Made by a program: the position numbers and the translations under genes | Assembly (NCBI GenBank): GCA_037176705.1 | Contig: CM073886.1 | Coordinates: forward strand, 9,384,501 to 9,448,500 | From: Molossus alvarezi | Lineage: Eukaryota > Chordata > Mammalia > Chiroptera > Molossidae | Length of the DNA stretch: 64,000 nt | Direction: 5' to 3' | Notes under the pieces: model-generated | The model's database searches: none | What the model was told of the DNA's origin: nothing | The model's input: only the letters and a program-made list of their open reading frames with translations | Shown: positions 54,672-64,000 of the stretch, in pieces | Layout: each line of letters starts with the position of its first letter | Position numbering within the stretch: the first letter of the stretch is position 1

Positions 54672-56855
54672 ACTTCCGGTCAAGATGGCGGGTAGGTAAA
54701 CGCGGTATCGCGTCCTCCCACAACCACATCAAAGTTACAACTAAACTACAGAACAACCATCATTCAAAACCGCCTGAAATCAAGCTGAATGGAAGTCCTA
54801 CAACTACGGAATTAAAGAAGCAGCTACATGGAGACTGGTAGGAGGGGCGGGGGCACGAGGGGAGGAGGCAGCGGCAGCGGCGGTGCGACGGGCTGGTCCC
54901 ACACCCACGTGTGGCGGATAAAAATCAGGAGGCTCCCACGGCTGGGAAGGTCCTTCCTGAGGACTGAGGGGTCCCTGTCCCACACTAGGTGCCCCGCTCA
55001 GGGTTCCAGTGCCAGGAAGAGAATCCCCATCACTTCTGGCTGGAAAAACCAGCGGGAACTGAGGCTCAGGGAGGCTGAAACAGCTGGAGCCCCAGGCAGC
55101 TCCTTAAAGGGCCCGCGCATGGACTTATCGGACTCTCTCCCTCTAAGCTCAGAGGGGAGGCTGCTCGAGGGGCGCCAGAGACACACAGGGAAGAACTGAG
55201 CTATTTGGCACTGGAGCGAGGGCTGGAGAAGGAGCTTTCTCTTGTGCTGTCAGAGGCCTTTGTTCCTTTGGTGAGCCCTTCCCTGGGGCAGTAGACAGTC
55301 GCCATATCTGGGACTCCAGCAACCTGGCTCACACTGGTAGCCCCGCCCTGGTGATTCCCTGAGGCCCCGCCCCGCCCAACTTTCAAGCCCACCCAAGCTG
55401 TCGCCACTTGCTTAACCATAGGATTGGCCTGTCTTGGATCCTGCTTCAGGTTTTTCCTAAATTCTTTCAAACGAGCAGCATCTGGTCTCAGCGAGCCCCA
55501 TACCTCTCATTAAGTAATACACTGAAACAAACACAGGGAGGCAGCCAAAATGAGGAGACAAAGAAACAGGTCTCAAATGAAAGAACAGAACAAAACCCCA
55601 GGAAAGGAACTAAGCAAAATGGAGATAAGCAACCTAACAGATGCTGAGTTCAAAATACTGCTTCTAAGGATGCTCAATGAACTTAGTGAGAACCTCAGGG
55701 AACTTAAGGAGGGCCTCAAGAGCATAAAAAAGGACCAGTTAGAAATCATGGATGCACAGTTAGAATTGAAGGAGGCATTAACTGAAATAAAGAATAATTT
55801 ACACAGCTTCAATAATAGAGTATGTAAATCCAAGGAGCAAACCATCGATTTGGAATATAAGGAAGCAAAAAATGCCCAATCAGAACAGCAAAAAGAAAAA
55901 AGAATCCAAAAAAATGAGGATAGTGTAAGGAGCCTCTGGGACAACTTCAAGCGTGCCAACATTCGCATCTTGGGGGTGCCAGAAGGAGAAGAGCGAGAAC
56001 AAGAAATCAAAAACCTGTTTGAAACAATAATGGCAGAAAACTTTCCTAACTTGGTGAAGGAAACAGACATACAAGTCCAGGAAGCACAGAGAGTCCCAAA
56101 CAAGATGAACCCCAAGAGGCTCACACCAAGACACATCATCATCAAAATGCAAAAGGTTCAAGACAAAGAGAGAATCTTAAAAGCAGCAAGAGAAAGGCAG
56201 CTAGTTACCTACAAAGGAGTTCCCATTAGGCTATCAGCTGATTTCTCAAAAGAAACTTTGCAGGCCAGAAGAGAGTGGCAAGAAATATTCAGAGTGATGA
56301 AAAGCAAGAACATACAACCAAAATTACTCTATCCTGCAAAGCTGTCATTTAGAATCGATGGACATATAAAAACTTTCCCAGACAAGAAAAAGTTAAAGGA
56401 GTTCATCACCACCAAACCGTTATTATATGAAATGATGAAGGGTCTTTTTGAAGAAAAAGATAAAATGTATGAACAAACAAAATGGCAATGAATACATATT
56501 TATCAACAATGGAATCTACAAACAAAATGAACAGGTAGAACAGAAACATTCTCATAGATACAGAGAACATTTTGTTGGTTGCCAGTTGGGAGGGGGTTTG
56601 GGGGAATGGGTGAAAAAGGTGAAGGGATTAAGAAGCACAAATTCATTGCTAGACTGACAAACCTCAAAGGAAAAGGGGTTGGGGGGGTGGGAAGAAATAA
56701 ACCAAAAAACTTATATGCATAACCAATGGACACAGACAATAGGGTGGGAAAAGGTGGGAGGGGGGCGGGAGTGGGGAGGAGGGGGTCAATGGGGGAAAAA
56801 TGTGGAACATCTGTAATACATTTTACATCCAACAATAAAGATTAAAAAAAAAAGA
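54672..56855 (+). mobile_element. HAL1-B: complete half-L1 element with intact ORF1
   Basis: The 5' UTR starts ACTTCCGGTCAAGATGGCGG and is GC-rich to about 55400. ORF1 is at 55550-56491. The 3' UTR has G-rich tracts and ends CAACAATAAAGATT (AATAAA at 56834-56839) plus ten A's. There is no ORF2. The target duplication CACATGAAGAG is at 54661-54671 and 56856-56866. The element is about 2.18 kb, the same structure as HAL1-A. HAL1s are L1 derivatives that must borrow ORF2p. Confidence 0.94.
55550..56491 (+). CDS. HAL1-B ORF1p (L1 ORF1-type RNA-binding protein), uninterrupted
   Basis: A 313-codon frame with no stop or shift, starting at the first ATG after the 5' UTR (AGCCAAAATGAGGAGAC). L1 ORF1p forms trimers that coat L1 RNA and act as a nucleic acid chaperone. 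Visible parts are a basic N-terminus (MRRQRNRSQMKEQ), a charged helical, coiled-coil region (about residues 35-130, many KEALTEIKNNL-like heptads), an RRM-like domain beginning RANIRILGVPEGEE (135-148), and a basic C-terminal domain (about 190-300) with RLSADFSKETLQARREW. The length is close to that of usual L1 ORF1p. It is transcribed only if the element's 5' UTR is active, which is unknown. The sister copy HAL1-A carries frameshifts. Confidence 0.9.
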   Translation: MRRQRNRSQMKEQNKTPGKELSKMEISNLTDAEFKILLLRMLNELSENLRELKEGLKSIKKDQLEIMDAQLELKEALTEIKNNLHSFNNRVCKSKEQTIDLEYKEAKNAQSEQQKEKRIQKNEDSVRSLWDNFKRANIRILGVPEGEEREQEIKNLFETIMAENFPNLVKETDIQVQEAQRVPNKMNPKRLTPRHIIIKMQKVQDKERILKAARERQLVTYKGVPIRLSADFSKETLQARREWQEIFRVMKSKNIQPKLLYPAKLSFRIDGHIKTFPDKKKLKEFITTKPLLYEMMKGLFEEKDKMYEQTKWQ

Positions 56856-56866
56856 CACATGAAGAG

Positions 56867-57668
56867 TATTGACCTCAAAGTTGCCTGCTGTTCAGTTGGA
56901 AGCATTCTAGATTGTTCTACCTGCTCCCTCAATAATCTAAGCAAGGGACCAAATGTCAGGCAGGTCGGAAAAACAGGCTTTGTGAGTGGGGGTGCTTGGG
57001 TGTTTCCACCAAGATCATATTTAGAGTATGGCTGGCCAAAGGTCACTTGCAGGGCAGGGACAGCCATGTAGTGCCTCCACCCCTGAAATGTTTCCTCTTA
57101 CTTCCCATCATTGAAAACAGTAGTATTTCAGGGCCTGACCGGAGCAGTACAGAGAAGAAAACTATTCATTCCTGGAATGGGACAGGAAGGACATTGTACT
57201 TCCTTCGCCGGGGAAGAACACACTCCTCCATGTGGATTCTTTTGTTTACAGGGGTGAAGAGGGCTAGAGGCAAATGTCAGAGAGCAACACCTGTCCCCAG
57301 CTCCACAGAAGAGGTCATTCCTAGAGAGTGGATCGGTGTGTCCTAAGATATCTGACTCTGTTCAAGTCCTGAAAGGTTGAGTCAGGCCTAGGAAGCCATT
57401 GTAATTGTATTTTTTTCCTCCCAATTTTACTAACAATTCAAACAGTATTATAAAAATACTGAAAACAAGTCAAGAAAAAAAGAAGACAGTCCCACCACCA
57501 TAATATATCAGCTTTTCTTCATTCTCTCCCAGCACAAAATATCATTTACAAACTTGTCACAATAGGATAGGTTTAATTTTGTATCATGGTTTTGTCATAT
57601 AACATTTTAGCATGAATATTTAGTGTAGCTTTACAGGACTCAATTTTAATACATATAAGATATTTCTC
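56867..57668. other. Intergenic, nothing recognised
   Basis: Mixed sequence; an open frame at 56996-57346 has no recognisable features. Confidence 0.4.
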
Positions 57669-57826
57669 GCCCTGGCCTGTTTGGCTCAGCGGTTAGAGCA
57701 TCGGCCCACGGACCAAAGAGTCTCAGGTTAATTCTGGCCAAGGGCTCGGACCTCGGTTGCAGTTCATCCTGGCCCCAGTTGGGGGTGTGTGGGAAGTAAC
57801 CAATCAATGTCTCTCTCTCACATGGA

Positions 57827-57884
<58 letters not shown>

Positions 57885-57996
57885 CCTCCCTGCTTCCAGC
57901 TCTATCTGAAGATTAATGTAAAAATATCCTTGGGTACGAATTTAAAAAAATAAGTAAATAAAATAAAGATAAATAAATAAAATAAAAATTTTTTAA
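57669..57996 (+). mobile_element. Ves SINE, type A, with long (TC)n and A/T-rich tail
   Basis: Head GCCCTGGCCTGTTTGGCTC, TC microsatellite at 57831-57880, tail ATTTAAAAAAATAAGTAAAT and AAATAAA repeats. Confidence 0.9.
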
Positions 57997-58284
57997 AGGA
58001 TTAACAGGGGAAAGGGCTCCCATCAGATCCATCTTTGAAGCAGCATCAGTTAGCAGTAAGCTGATTGGGCGCAGAACTGCTCTGTGGAGACTCAAACATA
58101 AATGGAGCTGGTCTGAGTTTAGAAAGCTTAATATAACCCCCAGGAGCACTTTGCACCTCAGATCCCGAGGCCCATGAACAAGAGATGGACCCAGCCTGCA
58201 CCAACGTGAAACTAGGGACCCCTCTGACCACCAATGGGCAACTGGGCACTTGAGGAACTCTGTGCCATCTCTCCTATTCTTTCC

Positions 58285-58420
58285 CCAGACTATTCATTTA
58301 ACAAATATTTACTGAGTGCCTGTTTGCTGAGTGTGTCAGGTGCTAGTCTAGGCTCCGAAGATACAGGTGTGAACAGGAGAGGAAAAATCCCTACCCTCTG
58401 AGAGTTTATGTTCTCAGGGG
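58285..58420 (-). repeat. L2/MIR-type 3' end, reverse
   Basis: AACAAATATTTACTGAGTGCC followed by GGTGCTAGTCTAGGCTCCGA and ATCCCTACCCTCTGAGAG is the reverse of the conserved L2 3' end. Confidence 0.55.
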
Positions 58421-58559
58421 ATTATATCATCCTAGGTCTTCATAAAGGCAGGGGCTCCGTCGTGTTGGCTCTAGCCCAGAGCCCTACACTATATTTGGAT
58501 AGGGCTCCATAAATGTTGTTTAGATAAAGGACATCGTATTTTTGAATTTGTGTTGGACA

Positions 58560-59040
58560 CTGGTGGTTGCCTCTCCAGCATCCACTTTCCCTCTTCCAAA
58601 AAATTCTCAATTTCCACTTGGAGGACTATGTTATTTGGGAAAAACTGACTTCACCCCCAGCTCCAAGGGTGGAGCCAATCCAGATATTCCATACCTCTGG
58701 CTTCAGGGATTTGTTCAAGTACGTGCACGTGACCTAAGCCAGACCAATCAAAGTAGAACTGAGGACAAAGGTGTTTTATTTCTTTTGGGTATAATGCAAA
58801 AACCTGGAAACACTGCAATTGTTTATGCTACTGTGGAAAAGAAAATACACCTGAGGATGAACCTCCACATCACCAAAACTGAGTCAGATCCCTCATGAAA
58901 ATGTGAAACTCTGGATCAAACCACACCAGAAAGCCTCGCTGTCTCTGGACTTTCCCATTGCATGAGTCAATAAATTATTTTTATTAGTTAAGTCATTTTG
59001 AGTTAAATTTTATTTGCAACCAAAAGTATCCCAACTGATA
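58560..59040 (+). other. Old LTR-like mammalian repeat, family not settled
   Basis: The right part (CATGAGTCAATAAATTATTT, then CAACCAAAAGTATCCC and AACTGATACAGG) looks like the end of an ancient LTR with a poly(A) signal. I cannot name the family. Confidence 0.35.
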
Positions 59041-59058
59041 CAGGAAATATTAAGTTTT

Positions 59059-59310
59059 ATTTATTTATTTATTTTTTTTTTTTTATCCTCACCCGAGGAC
59101 TTTTTTTGATATTTTGTTCAGAGAGAGTGGGAGGGAGAGAGAGAGAGAAACATAGACGTGAAAGAGACACATCGAGTGGTTGCCACCCACACGGCCCAAC
59201 CAGGGCCGGGGACAAACTGCAACCGAGGCACATGCCCTTAGCGGGAACTGAACCCGGGTCTTTCTGGACCACAGGCCGACGCTCTAACCGCTAGGCCAAA
59301 CCAGCCAGGG
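59059..59310 (-). mobile_element. Ves SINE, type A
   Basis: A reverse copy with a TTTA-repeat tail at the left; GGAAATATTAAGTTTTA before and AGAAATATTAAGTTTTA after are target repeats. Confidence 0.93.
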
Positions 59311-59574
59311 CAGAAATATTAAGTTTTAGAAGAGTGTTAAAGTTGACACACGATACAAACCAACAGTTTCCAAAAATAGTCCAACACAAAAATGACAGAA
59401 TGGGATGTGTGTAAATCTACACGAGTTTTCACACACTCCAAAGAAAAAGCAGAGATAATCGAGGGGCTTACTTAAACATATTGGACAGCTTCTGCTGGCA
59501 AATTTGAATAAGAAGAGACAAGTCGACCCTCTAGGTGCTTTCTTAAAAACCTTGAGACATTTCCCTGTCACCAA

Positions 59575-59695
59575 CAGTTAAAAGACAAACTCCTTAGCTC
59601 CTGACAGTTTAGTCCATAAATAATTTTCAGTTTATGTCTGACCAGTTACAGCCCAAGCACACTACATCGGCCACCCTTAGCCTGCTCTGCGTGGT
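59575..59695 (+). repeat. L2 fragment
   Basis: ACAAACTCCTTAGCTCCTGAC, then GTCTGACCAGTTACAGCCC, follow the L2 pattern. Confidence 0.45.
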
Positions 59696-59699
59696 AGCC

Positions 59700-60160
59700 A
59701 GCATGGAGGGTGGCCCCTCATGATATTCCTCTCCAAGTATCCACATCCTGGTGTAGTTTCTGTCCTCACTGAATCATGGCTGGCCGGTGTGACCAACAGA
59801 ATGCAGCAGAGGCAAAGGTGTGTGACTTCCAAGACTAGATTGAAAGGCTTTGCTCCTTCGGATCACTCTCTGGATGCTAGAGGAAGCCACTCACTATGCT
59901 ATGTGGACACTCAAGCTACCTGGTAGAGAGCCTGGTGGGGAAGAACAGAGGCCTCCCACCAACAGCCAGTACCAACTCACCTCCCTGTGAGTGAGCTACT
60001 TTGGAAGCAGATCCTTCAACCAAAGTCAAGCCTTCAGATGGTTGCAGCCCCAGCTGACATCTGACCACATCCTCAAGAGACACTGAGCCAGACTGCTCAG
60101 CCACACCATCGCCAGAGTCCTGACCCAGAGAAATCATGGGAAATACGAAATAACTGTTGT
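59700..60160 (+). mobile_element. MLT1-like (MaLR) LTR relic
   Basis: AGTATCCACATCCTGG, GTGACCAACAGAATGCAGCA, GAAGCAGATCCTTCAACC, CAAGCCTTCAGATGGTTGCA and ACACTGAGCCAGACTGCTC occur in MLT1 order. Confidence 0.6.
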
Positions 60161-60184
60161 TGGTTTTTGTTCATTTGGTTTTTT

Positions 60185-61080
60185 TTAAGTATAGACTTAA
60201 TTTTTAGAGTAGTTTTAAGTTTACAGCAAACTGGAGGGGAAGATTTCTCATACACTTCCCACCTCCACATAGCCCAGCAATTTTTAACCTTTTTCATCTC
60301 ATGGCACACATAAACTAATTACTAAAATTTTCTGGCACACCAAAAAATTATTATATGTTTTGCTGATCTCACATAAAAAAAATAGGTATAATTTTGATTC
60401 ATTCACACCAGACAGCTAGCTATTATTGTGTAGGTTGTTGTTATTTTTTTTTATTTAACAATCTAATGGAAAAGAGGTCAGTGCCTCTGATTAAATAATC
60501 AGATATTATATTAAAAATTCTTGCGGCACACTGGTTGAAAATCACTGGCATAGCCTTTCCCATTATTAACATTCTCCATCAGAGTGATATATTCACTGTC
60601 TTCATAGTTTTGCCTTTTCCAGAGCATCATATAGTTGGAACCATACAGTATGTAGCCTTTTCAGACTGGCTTCTTTCACTTAGCAATATGCATTTAAGTT
60701 TCCTCCGTGTTGTTTCATGGTTTGATAACGCATTTACTTTTAGTGCTGACTAATATTCCCTTGTCTGGATGAGCCACAGTTTATTTATCCATTTGCCTAC
60801 TGAAGGACATCTTGGTTGCTTGAAGGACATCAAGTTTGGACAATTATGAATAGAGATGCTATAAACATCCATGCACGCAGTTTTGTATGGACATAGTTTT
60901 CAGCTCCTTGGGTAAATACCAAGGAACGTTGTTGCTGGATTTTACAATAAGAGTATGTTTAGTTCTGTTAAAAACTGCCAAACAGTCTCCCAAAGTGGCT
61001 GCACCATTTTGCATTTCCACAGGCAATGATTATTGTTTTATAGTCATTAAGTTGGGGGTAATTTGTTATTCAGTTTTAGA
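60185..61080 (-). mobile_element. Ancient L1 3' part, reverse
   Basis: The phrases TTTTAAGTTTACAGCAAACT, CATAGCCTTTCCCATTATTA, GTTGGAACCATACAGTATGT and GGCTGCACCATTTTGCATTTCC are reverse-strand old L1. A hAT MITE lies within. Confidence 0.7.
60275..60547 (+). mobile_element. hAT-like MITE, 273 bp, with 8-bp TSD
   Basis: Left end CAGCAATTTTTAACC and right end GGTTGAAAATCACTG are terminal inverted repeats (two mismatches in 15). GGCACAC occurs inside both ends. Eight-base target repeats ACATAGCC (60267-60274) and GCATAGCC (60548-60555) match the hAT rule. It has no coding capacity. Confidence 0.78.
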
Positions 61081-61147
61081 TAAATAAATTGAACATGTCT
61101 AGAATGCCTTCTGCATCTTTTTTTTAATCCTTAAAAATTGTTATTTG

Positions 61148-61341
61148 TGCCCGGTTGGTGTCGACTCATGCATCAAGAGGTTGCCAGTTCAATTTCCAGT
61201 CAGGGCCCATGCCCACGTTGTGGGCCAAATCCCCAGTGGGGGGCATGCAGGAGGCGGCCAGTCGATGTTCTCTCTCATTGATGTTTCTATCTCTCTCTCC
61301 CTTTCCCTTCCTCTCTCTCTAAAATCAATAAAGAAAAAAAA
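61148..61341 (+). mobile_element. Ves SINE, type B, small head deletion
   Basis: The head reads GCCCGGTTGGTGTCGACTC, lacking the usual GGCTCAGTGGTTGAGC stretch. The rest is complete. Confidence 0.92.
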
Positions 61342-61344
61342 ATA

Positions 61345-61885
61345 TTCTTACTTGTTCTCCAAGTGCCAACTCAAGCTGTCACCTTTTCTGAGAAGCCTGC
61401 CCTGATTTCCTACTCAGACTCAGGCTCTCTTGCACATACTCTATTGCAAGTTCTCACACTGATCCCATTAAATGTTTATGAGGTTATTTCTTCCATTAGA
61501 GTTTATTGAAGGTAATGATTTTGAATTATCCAAATGTATATTCCCAAGACTGAGAATGGCACATGCCACATTAAAAGGAGCTTAGCCGCCCTGGATGGTT
61601 TGGCTCAGCAGTTGGAGCATTGGCCGTGGATCAGAGAGACCCAGGTTCAGTTCCCGCTAAGGGCACGAACCTCGGTTGAGGTTTGTCCCCGCCCCGGTTG
61701 GGGTGGTGTGGGTGGCAACTAGTCGATGTGTCTCTCTCGCATTGATGTTTCTCTCTCTCTTCCTCCTTCCCTCCCTCGCGCTCTATATGAAGATAAGTGC
61801 AAAAATGTCCTCGGTGAGGATAAAAAAATAATGATAAAATAAAAATAATAAAAGGGGCTTAGCAAATGTTGATTGAATACATAAA
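61345..61885 (+). repeat. L2 3' part, split by Ves
   Basis: TCTGAGAAGCCTGCCCTGAT, TTCTCACACTGATCCCATT, and after the SINE GCTTAGCAAATGTTGATTGAA match L2. Confidence 0.6.
61586..61849 (+). mobile_element. Ves SINE, type A
   Basis: Flanked by AAAAGGAGCTTAG (61573-61585) and AAAAGGGGCTTAG (61850-61862). Confidence 0.95.
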
Positions 61886-62336
61886 TAAATAAATCTTCAA
61901 CTCTGGGCAAGACAAAGAATGCCTTATACTGGCCTGAGGAGAAAAGAAAGGGTAAAAAAGAAGAAACTAGTGAAGAGAAGAATCAAAGATCTTGTTGCAG
62001 GACTGGTCTAGCTCCTAGCTCTTGAGTTCACTTTGAAATCTCCTTTCCCCGGTCATTAAAATGTCGACAAAACCTAGGTAAGCAGTAATGGTAAGCAGTA
62101 GTGGGTGTTCCATTTTTGCTCTAAAAAAATTAATCTGCATGTAGAAAAGTGTAAAAACCATTGCAACAGAGAACTGGAGCAATAATGTGGCAAAGGCTGA
62201 GTTTCAGGGCCATGTGGGGGAGGGGTAAGGCTGGATCTTGACAGCACCTATAAAGGGGGAAGGAACAATCTGGTTTTAGACACTTCCTGCTCACAGAAAG
62301 AGCAAGAGGAAATGTGGTTTTAAAAGAGGCCCACCA
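61886..62336. other. Intergenic, nothing recognised
   Basis: A-rich unique-looking sequence without coding or repeat signature. Confidence 0.4.
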
Positions 62337-62582
62337 GCCTTGGTCAGTTTAGCTCAGTGGTTGGAGTGTCGGCCCATGGACCAATGAGTCTTGGGTTCGA
62401 TTCTGCTCAAAGGCAGCACCTCGGTTGCAGTTTGTCCCTGGCCCTGGTTGGGTCGTGCAGGTGGCAACCACTCGATGTGTCCCTTTCACATCGATGTTTC
62501 TCTCTCTCTCGCTTCCTCTCTCTCCCTCTCTATCTGAATAAAAAATGGAAATATGTCCTCGGGTGAGGATTTAAAAAAAAAA
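62337..62582 (+). mobile_element. Ves SINE, type A
   Basis: A complete copy from GCCTTGGTCAGTTTAGCTCAG to GGTGAGGATTTAAAAAAAAA. Confidence 0.93.
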
Positions 62583-62787
62583 GCTTTGCTAGAAGTAAAT
62601 GATAAAGATTTATTCAAAGTTCTGAGAGTTTGCAAACTGGGAACATGGCTAGGAAACAAAAAGTGTTCCCAAAAAGAAAGAAAAGATAAGAGTTCTTATA
62701 ATAAAAAGTGCATTCTTGTGCAAACTCGATCACTAACTCTGCATGATGTTGCAGAAGTGAGGGGAACTAGGTTTGCTAATGTAATTG

Positions 62788-63262
62788 TGGTGACAGAGCA
62801 TTAGCCCACAGACTGATGAGCTGTGGATTCAATTCCGGTCAAAGGCACGTACCTCAGTTGCAGTTCGTCCCTGGCCCTGGTCAGGATCATGCAGGAGGCA
62901 ATTGGTCAATGTGTCTCTTTTTTTTTTAATTATTTTTTCTTGATTTTTTTTTTACTTTATTGATTTTAGAGAGAGAAGAAGGGAGAGGGAGGGAGAGATA
63001 GAAACACTGATGAGAGAGAACATCGACTGGCCACCTCCTGCATGCCCTCCACTGAGGATTTGGCCCACAACCTGGGCATGTGCCTTGACTGGGAATCAAA
63101 CCAGTGACCTCTTGGTGCATGGGTCGACGCTCAACCACTGAGCCGCACCAGCTGGGTCAATGTGTCTCTCTTTGATGTTTCTCTCTCCCTCTCTCTCTCC
63201 CTCCCTCCCACTCTATCTGAAAATAAATGGAAAAATATCCTCGGGTGAGGATTTAAAAAAAA
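62788..63262 (+). mobile_element. Ves SINE, type A, 5'-truncated and split by another Ves
   Basis: The copy begins within the head (GAGCATTAGCCCACAG), is interrupted at 62921, and resumes with GTGTCTCTCTTTGATGTTTC to GGTGAGGATTTAAAAAA. Confidence 0.92.
62921..63155 (-). mobile_element. Ves SINE, type B, nested in the type A copy
   Basis: Flanked by GTCAATGTGTCTCT at 62905-62918 and 63156-63169. It shows that a type B copy moved after the type A copy was in place. Confidence 0.95.
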
Positions 63263-63983
63263 AAAGAAATGTTATTAGCCTCAGAAGCTACTGAGATGGT
63301 CCATTCTGTCCTAGTACAATGTAAAAAAAAAAAAGTGTGTTTCTAAGAATAATCAGTCCTGCATTCTTAGCCCTAGAGTTGGTCCAGAATGGTTATCAGT
63401 CAGATGTCAGGCTGTCCGAATAATGGATGTATCAGGTGGATGTCAGGTGGCCTGAATTGGTGAGTCCTTCGGGCGATAATCAGAAGGTTGTCTGGAGGTC
63501 TGGTGCATGTCTGGGTGTTACACATAGTGAGCTGCTGTGTGGCGAGGCCATGACACAGAAGTGGAAAGTTCAAGAGTGTAAGTTGCTAGACCAGTTAGCA
63601 CAAGAACAGTCTCATTTCCTCATGCCTCAGCCTATTCGATTTTAGTAATTTCGCAGCTTAATTACAGAGACCCCATTTTATTTCTCCATTCTTTTCCTCA
63701 GTAAAAATTGAGGTCAAATTCTGACTTAGATATAGATGTGGGAATTAAGTGATTGATCTGAACAGCACAACTAACAAAGTAGCATTAATAGATATATTTT
63801 GAAGATTAACTTTTAGAAATAGAATGTCGGGTTTTTTTAAAGAATTAAAGCACATTTTACAAAAACAATTTTAATTTTATGCCCCAAAAGGGAAGAAATG
63901 ATATATGCCATATTTTCTGATCATGATACATTAAAGCAAAAAAAAAGAAAAAAAAATATCAAAAATACAACTAAAAATGCTTA
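63263..63983. other. Intergenic, nothing recognised
   Basis: It contains a loose repeat of GGATGTATCAGGTGGATGTCA type around 63390-63450. No gene. Confidence 0.4.
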
Positions 63984-63985
63984 AT

Positions 63986-64000
63986 TTTTTTTATCCTCAC
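63986..64000 (-). mobile_element. Start of a Ves SINE, cut by the window edge
   Basis: TTTTTTTATCCTCAC is the reverse tail of a type A copy running off the right end. Confidence 0.65.

Overview
This is mammalian nuclear DNA from a bat, most likely a vesper bat or close relative. About forty copies of the tRNA-derived Ves SINE occur in two forms: type A, whose head reads GTTTGGCTCAGYGGTTAGAGCG, and type B, whose head reads GTGTGGCTCAGTGGTTGAGCG and is followed by a CCCATG. Nothing is bacterial or viral in organisation apart from endogenous retroviral remnants. No operon, CRISPR array or functional RNA gene was found.

The only host gene recognised is the 5' part of ITGAM (integrin alpha M, CD11b) on the minus strand. 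Coding exons 1-5 lie at 8722-8749, 7208-7313, 1184-1287, 802-872 and 535-652, with consistent splice sites and phases. The rest of the gene runs off the left edge. Intron 2 (about 5.9 kb) holds an RPS6 processed pseudogene, old L1 pieces, a hAT relic, an L1 carrying an RPL12 fragment, a solo LTR and Ves copies.

Upstream of ITGAM, from 9 to 64 kb, the DNA is intergenic and built of nested retroelements. L1-A (about 9282-17863, +) contains a half-L1 (HAL1) element and two Ves copies. Next come a 5'-truncated L1 (18908-20338, -) inside a Ves, and a probable retrocopy of an unidentified transcript (20515-23551) that was itself hit by an L1 with apparent 3' transduction. An MLT1-like LTR and a region of ancient repeats follow. 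An old L1 (26.5-30.4 kb) carries an RPS14 pseudogene and a class II-like solo LTR. An H3-3A (histone H3.3) pseudogene lies at 31.9-33.1 kb. A decayed class I endogenous retrovirus spans about 33.8-50.05 kb and has recognisable 5' and 3' LTRs. It was split by nearly full-length L1-B (36989-about 44379, +), which was in turn split by a GCSH processed retrocopy with a perfect 17-bp target site duplication.

The right part has two head-to-head L1 3' ends (50.8-53.45 kb), L2 and MIR relics, a second HAL1 with an uninterrupted 313-codon ORF1 (54672-56855), a small hAT MITE in an old L1 (60.3 kb), and more Ves copies up to the right edge.

The working theme is LINE-1 machinery acting in trans. The same reverse transcriptase would account for full L1s, truncated L1s, ORF1-only HAL1s, Ves SINEs, and copies of at least five cellular mRNAs (RPS6, RPL12, RPS14, H3-3A, GCSH). 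The most notable items are the intact HAL1 ORF1 with a 3' UTR related to the L1s, the GCSH copy with an uninterrupted mature H-protein frame, two probable L1 3' transductions, and a recurrent L1 break site at AACAGCCTGGTACTGG. Family names rest on recognition by eye; no database search was possible.
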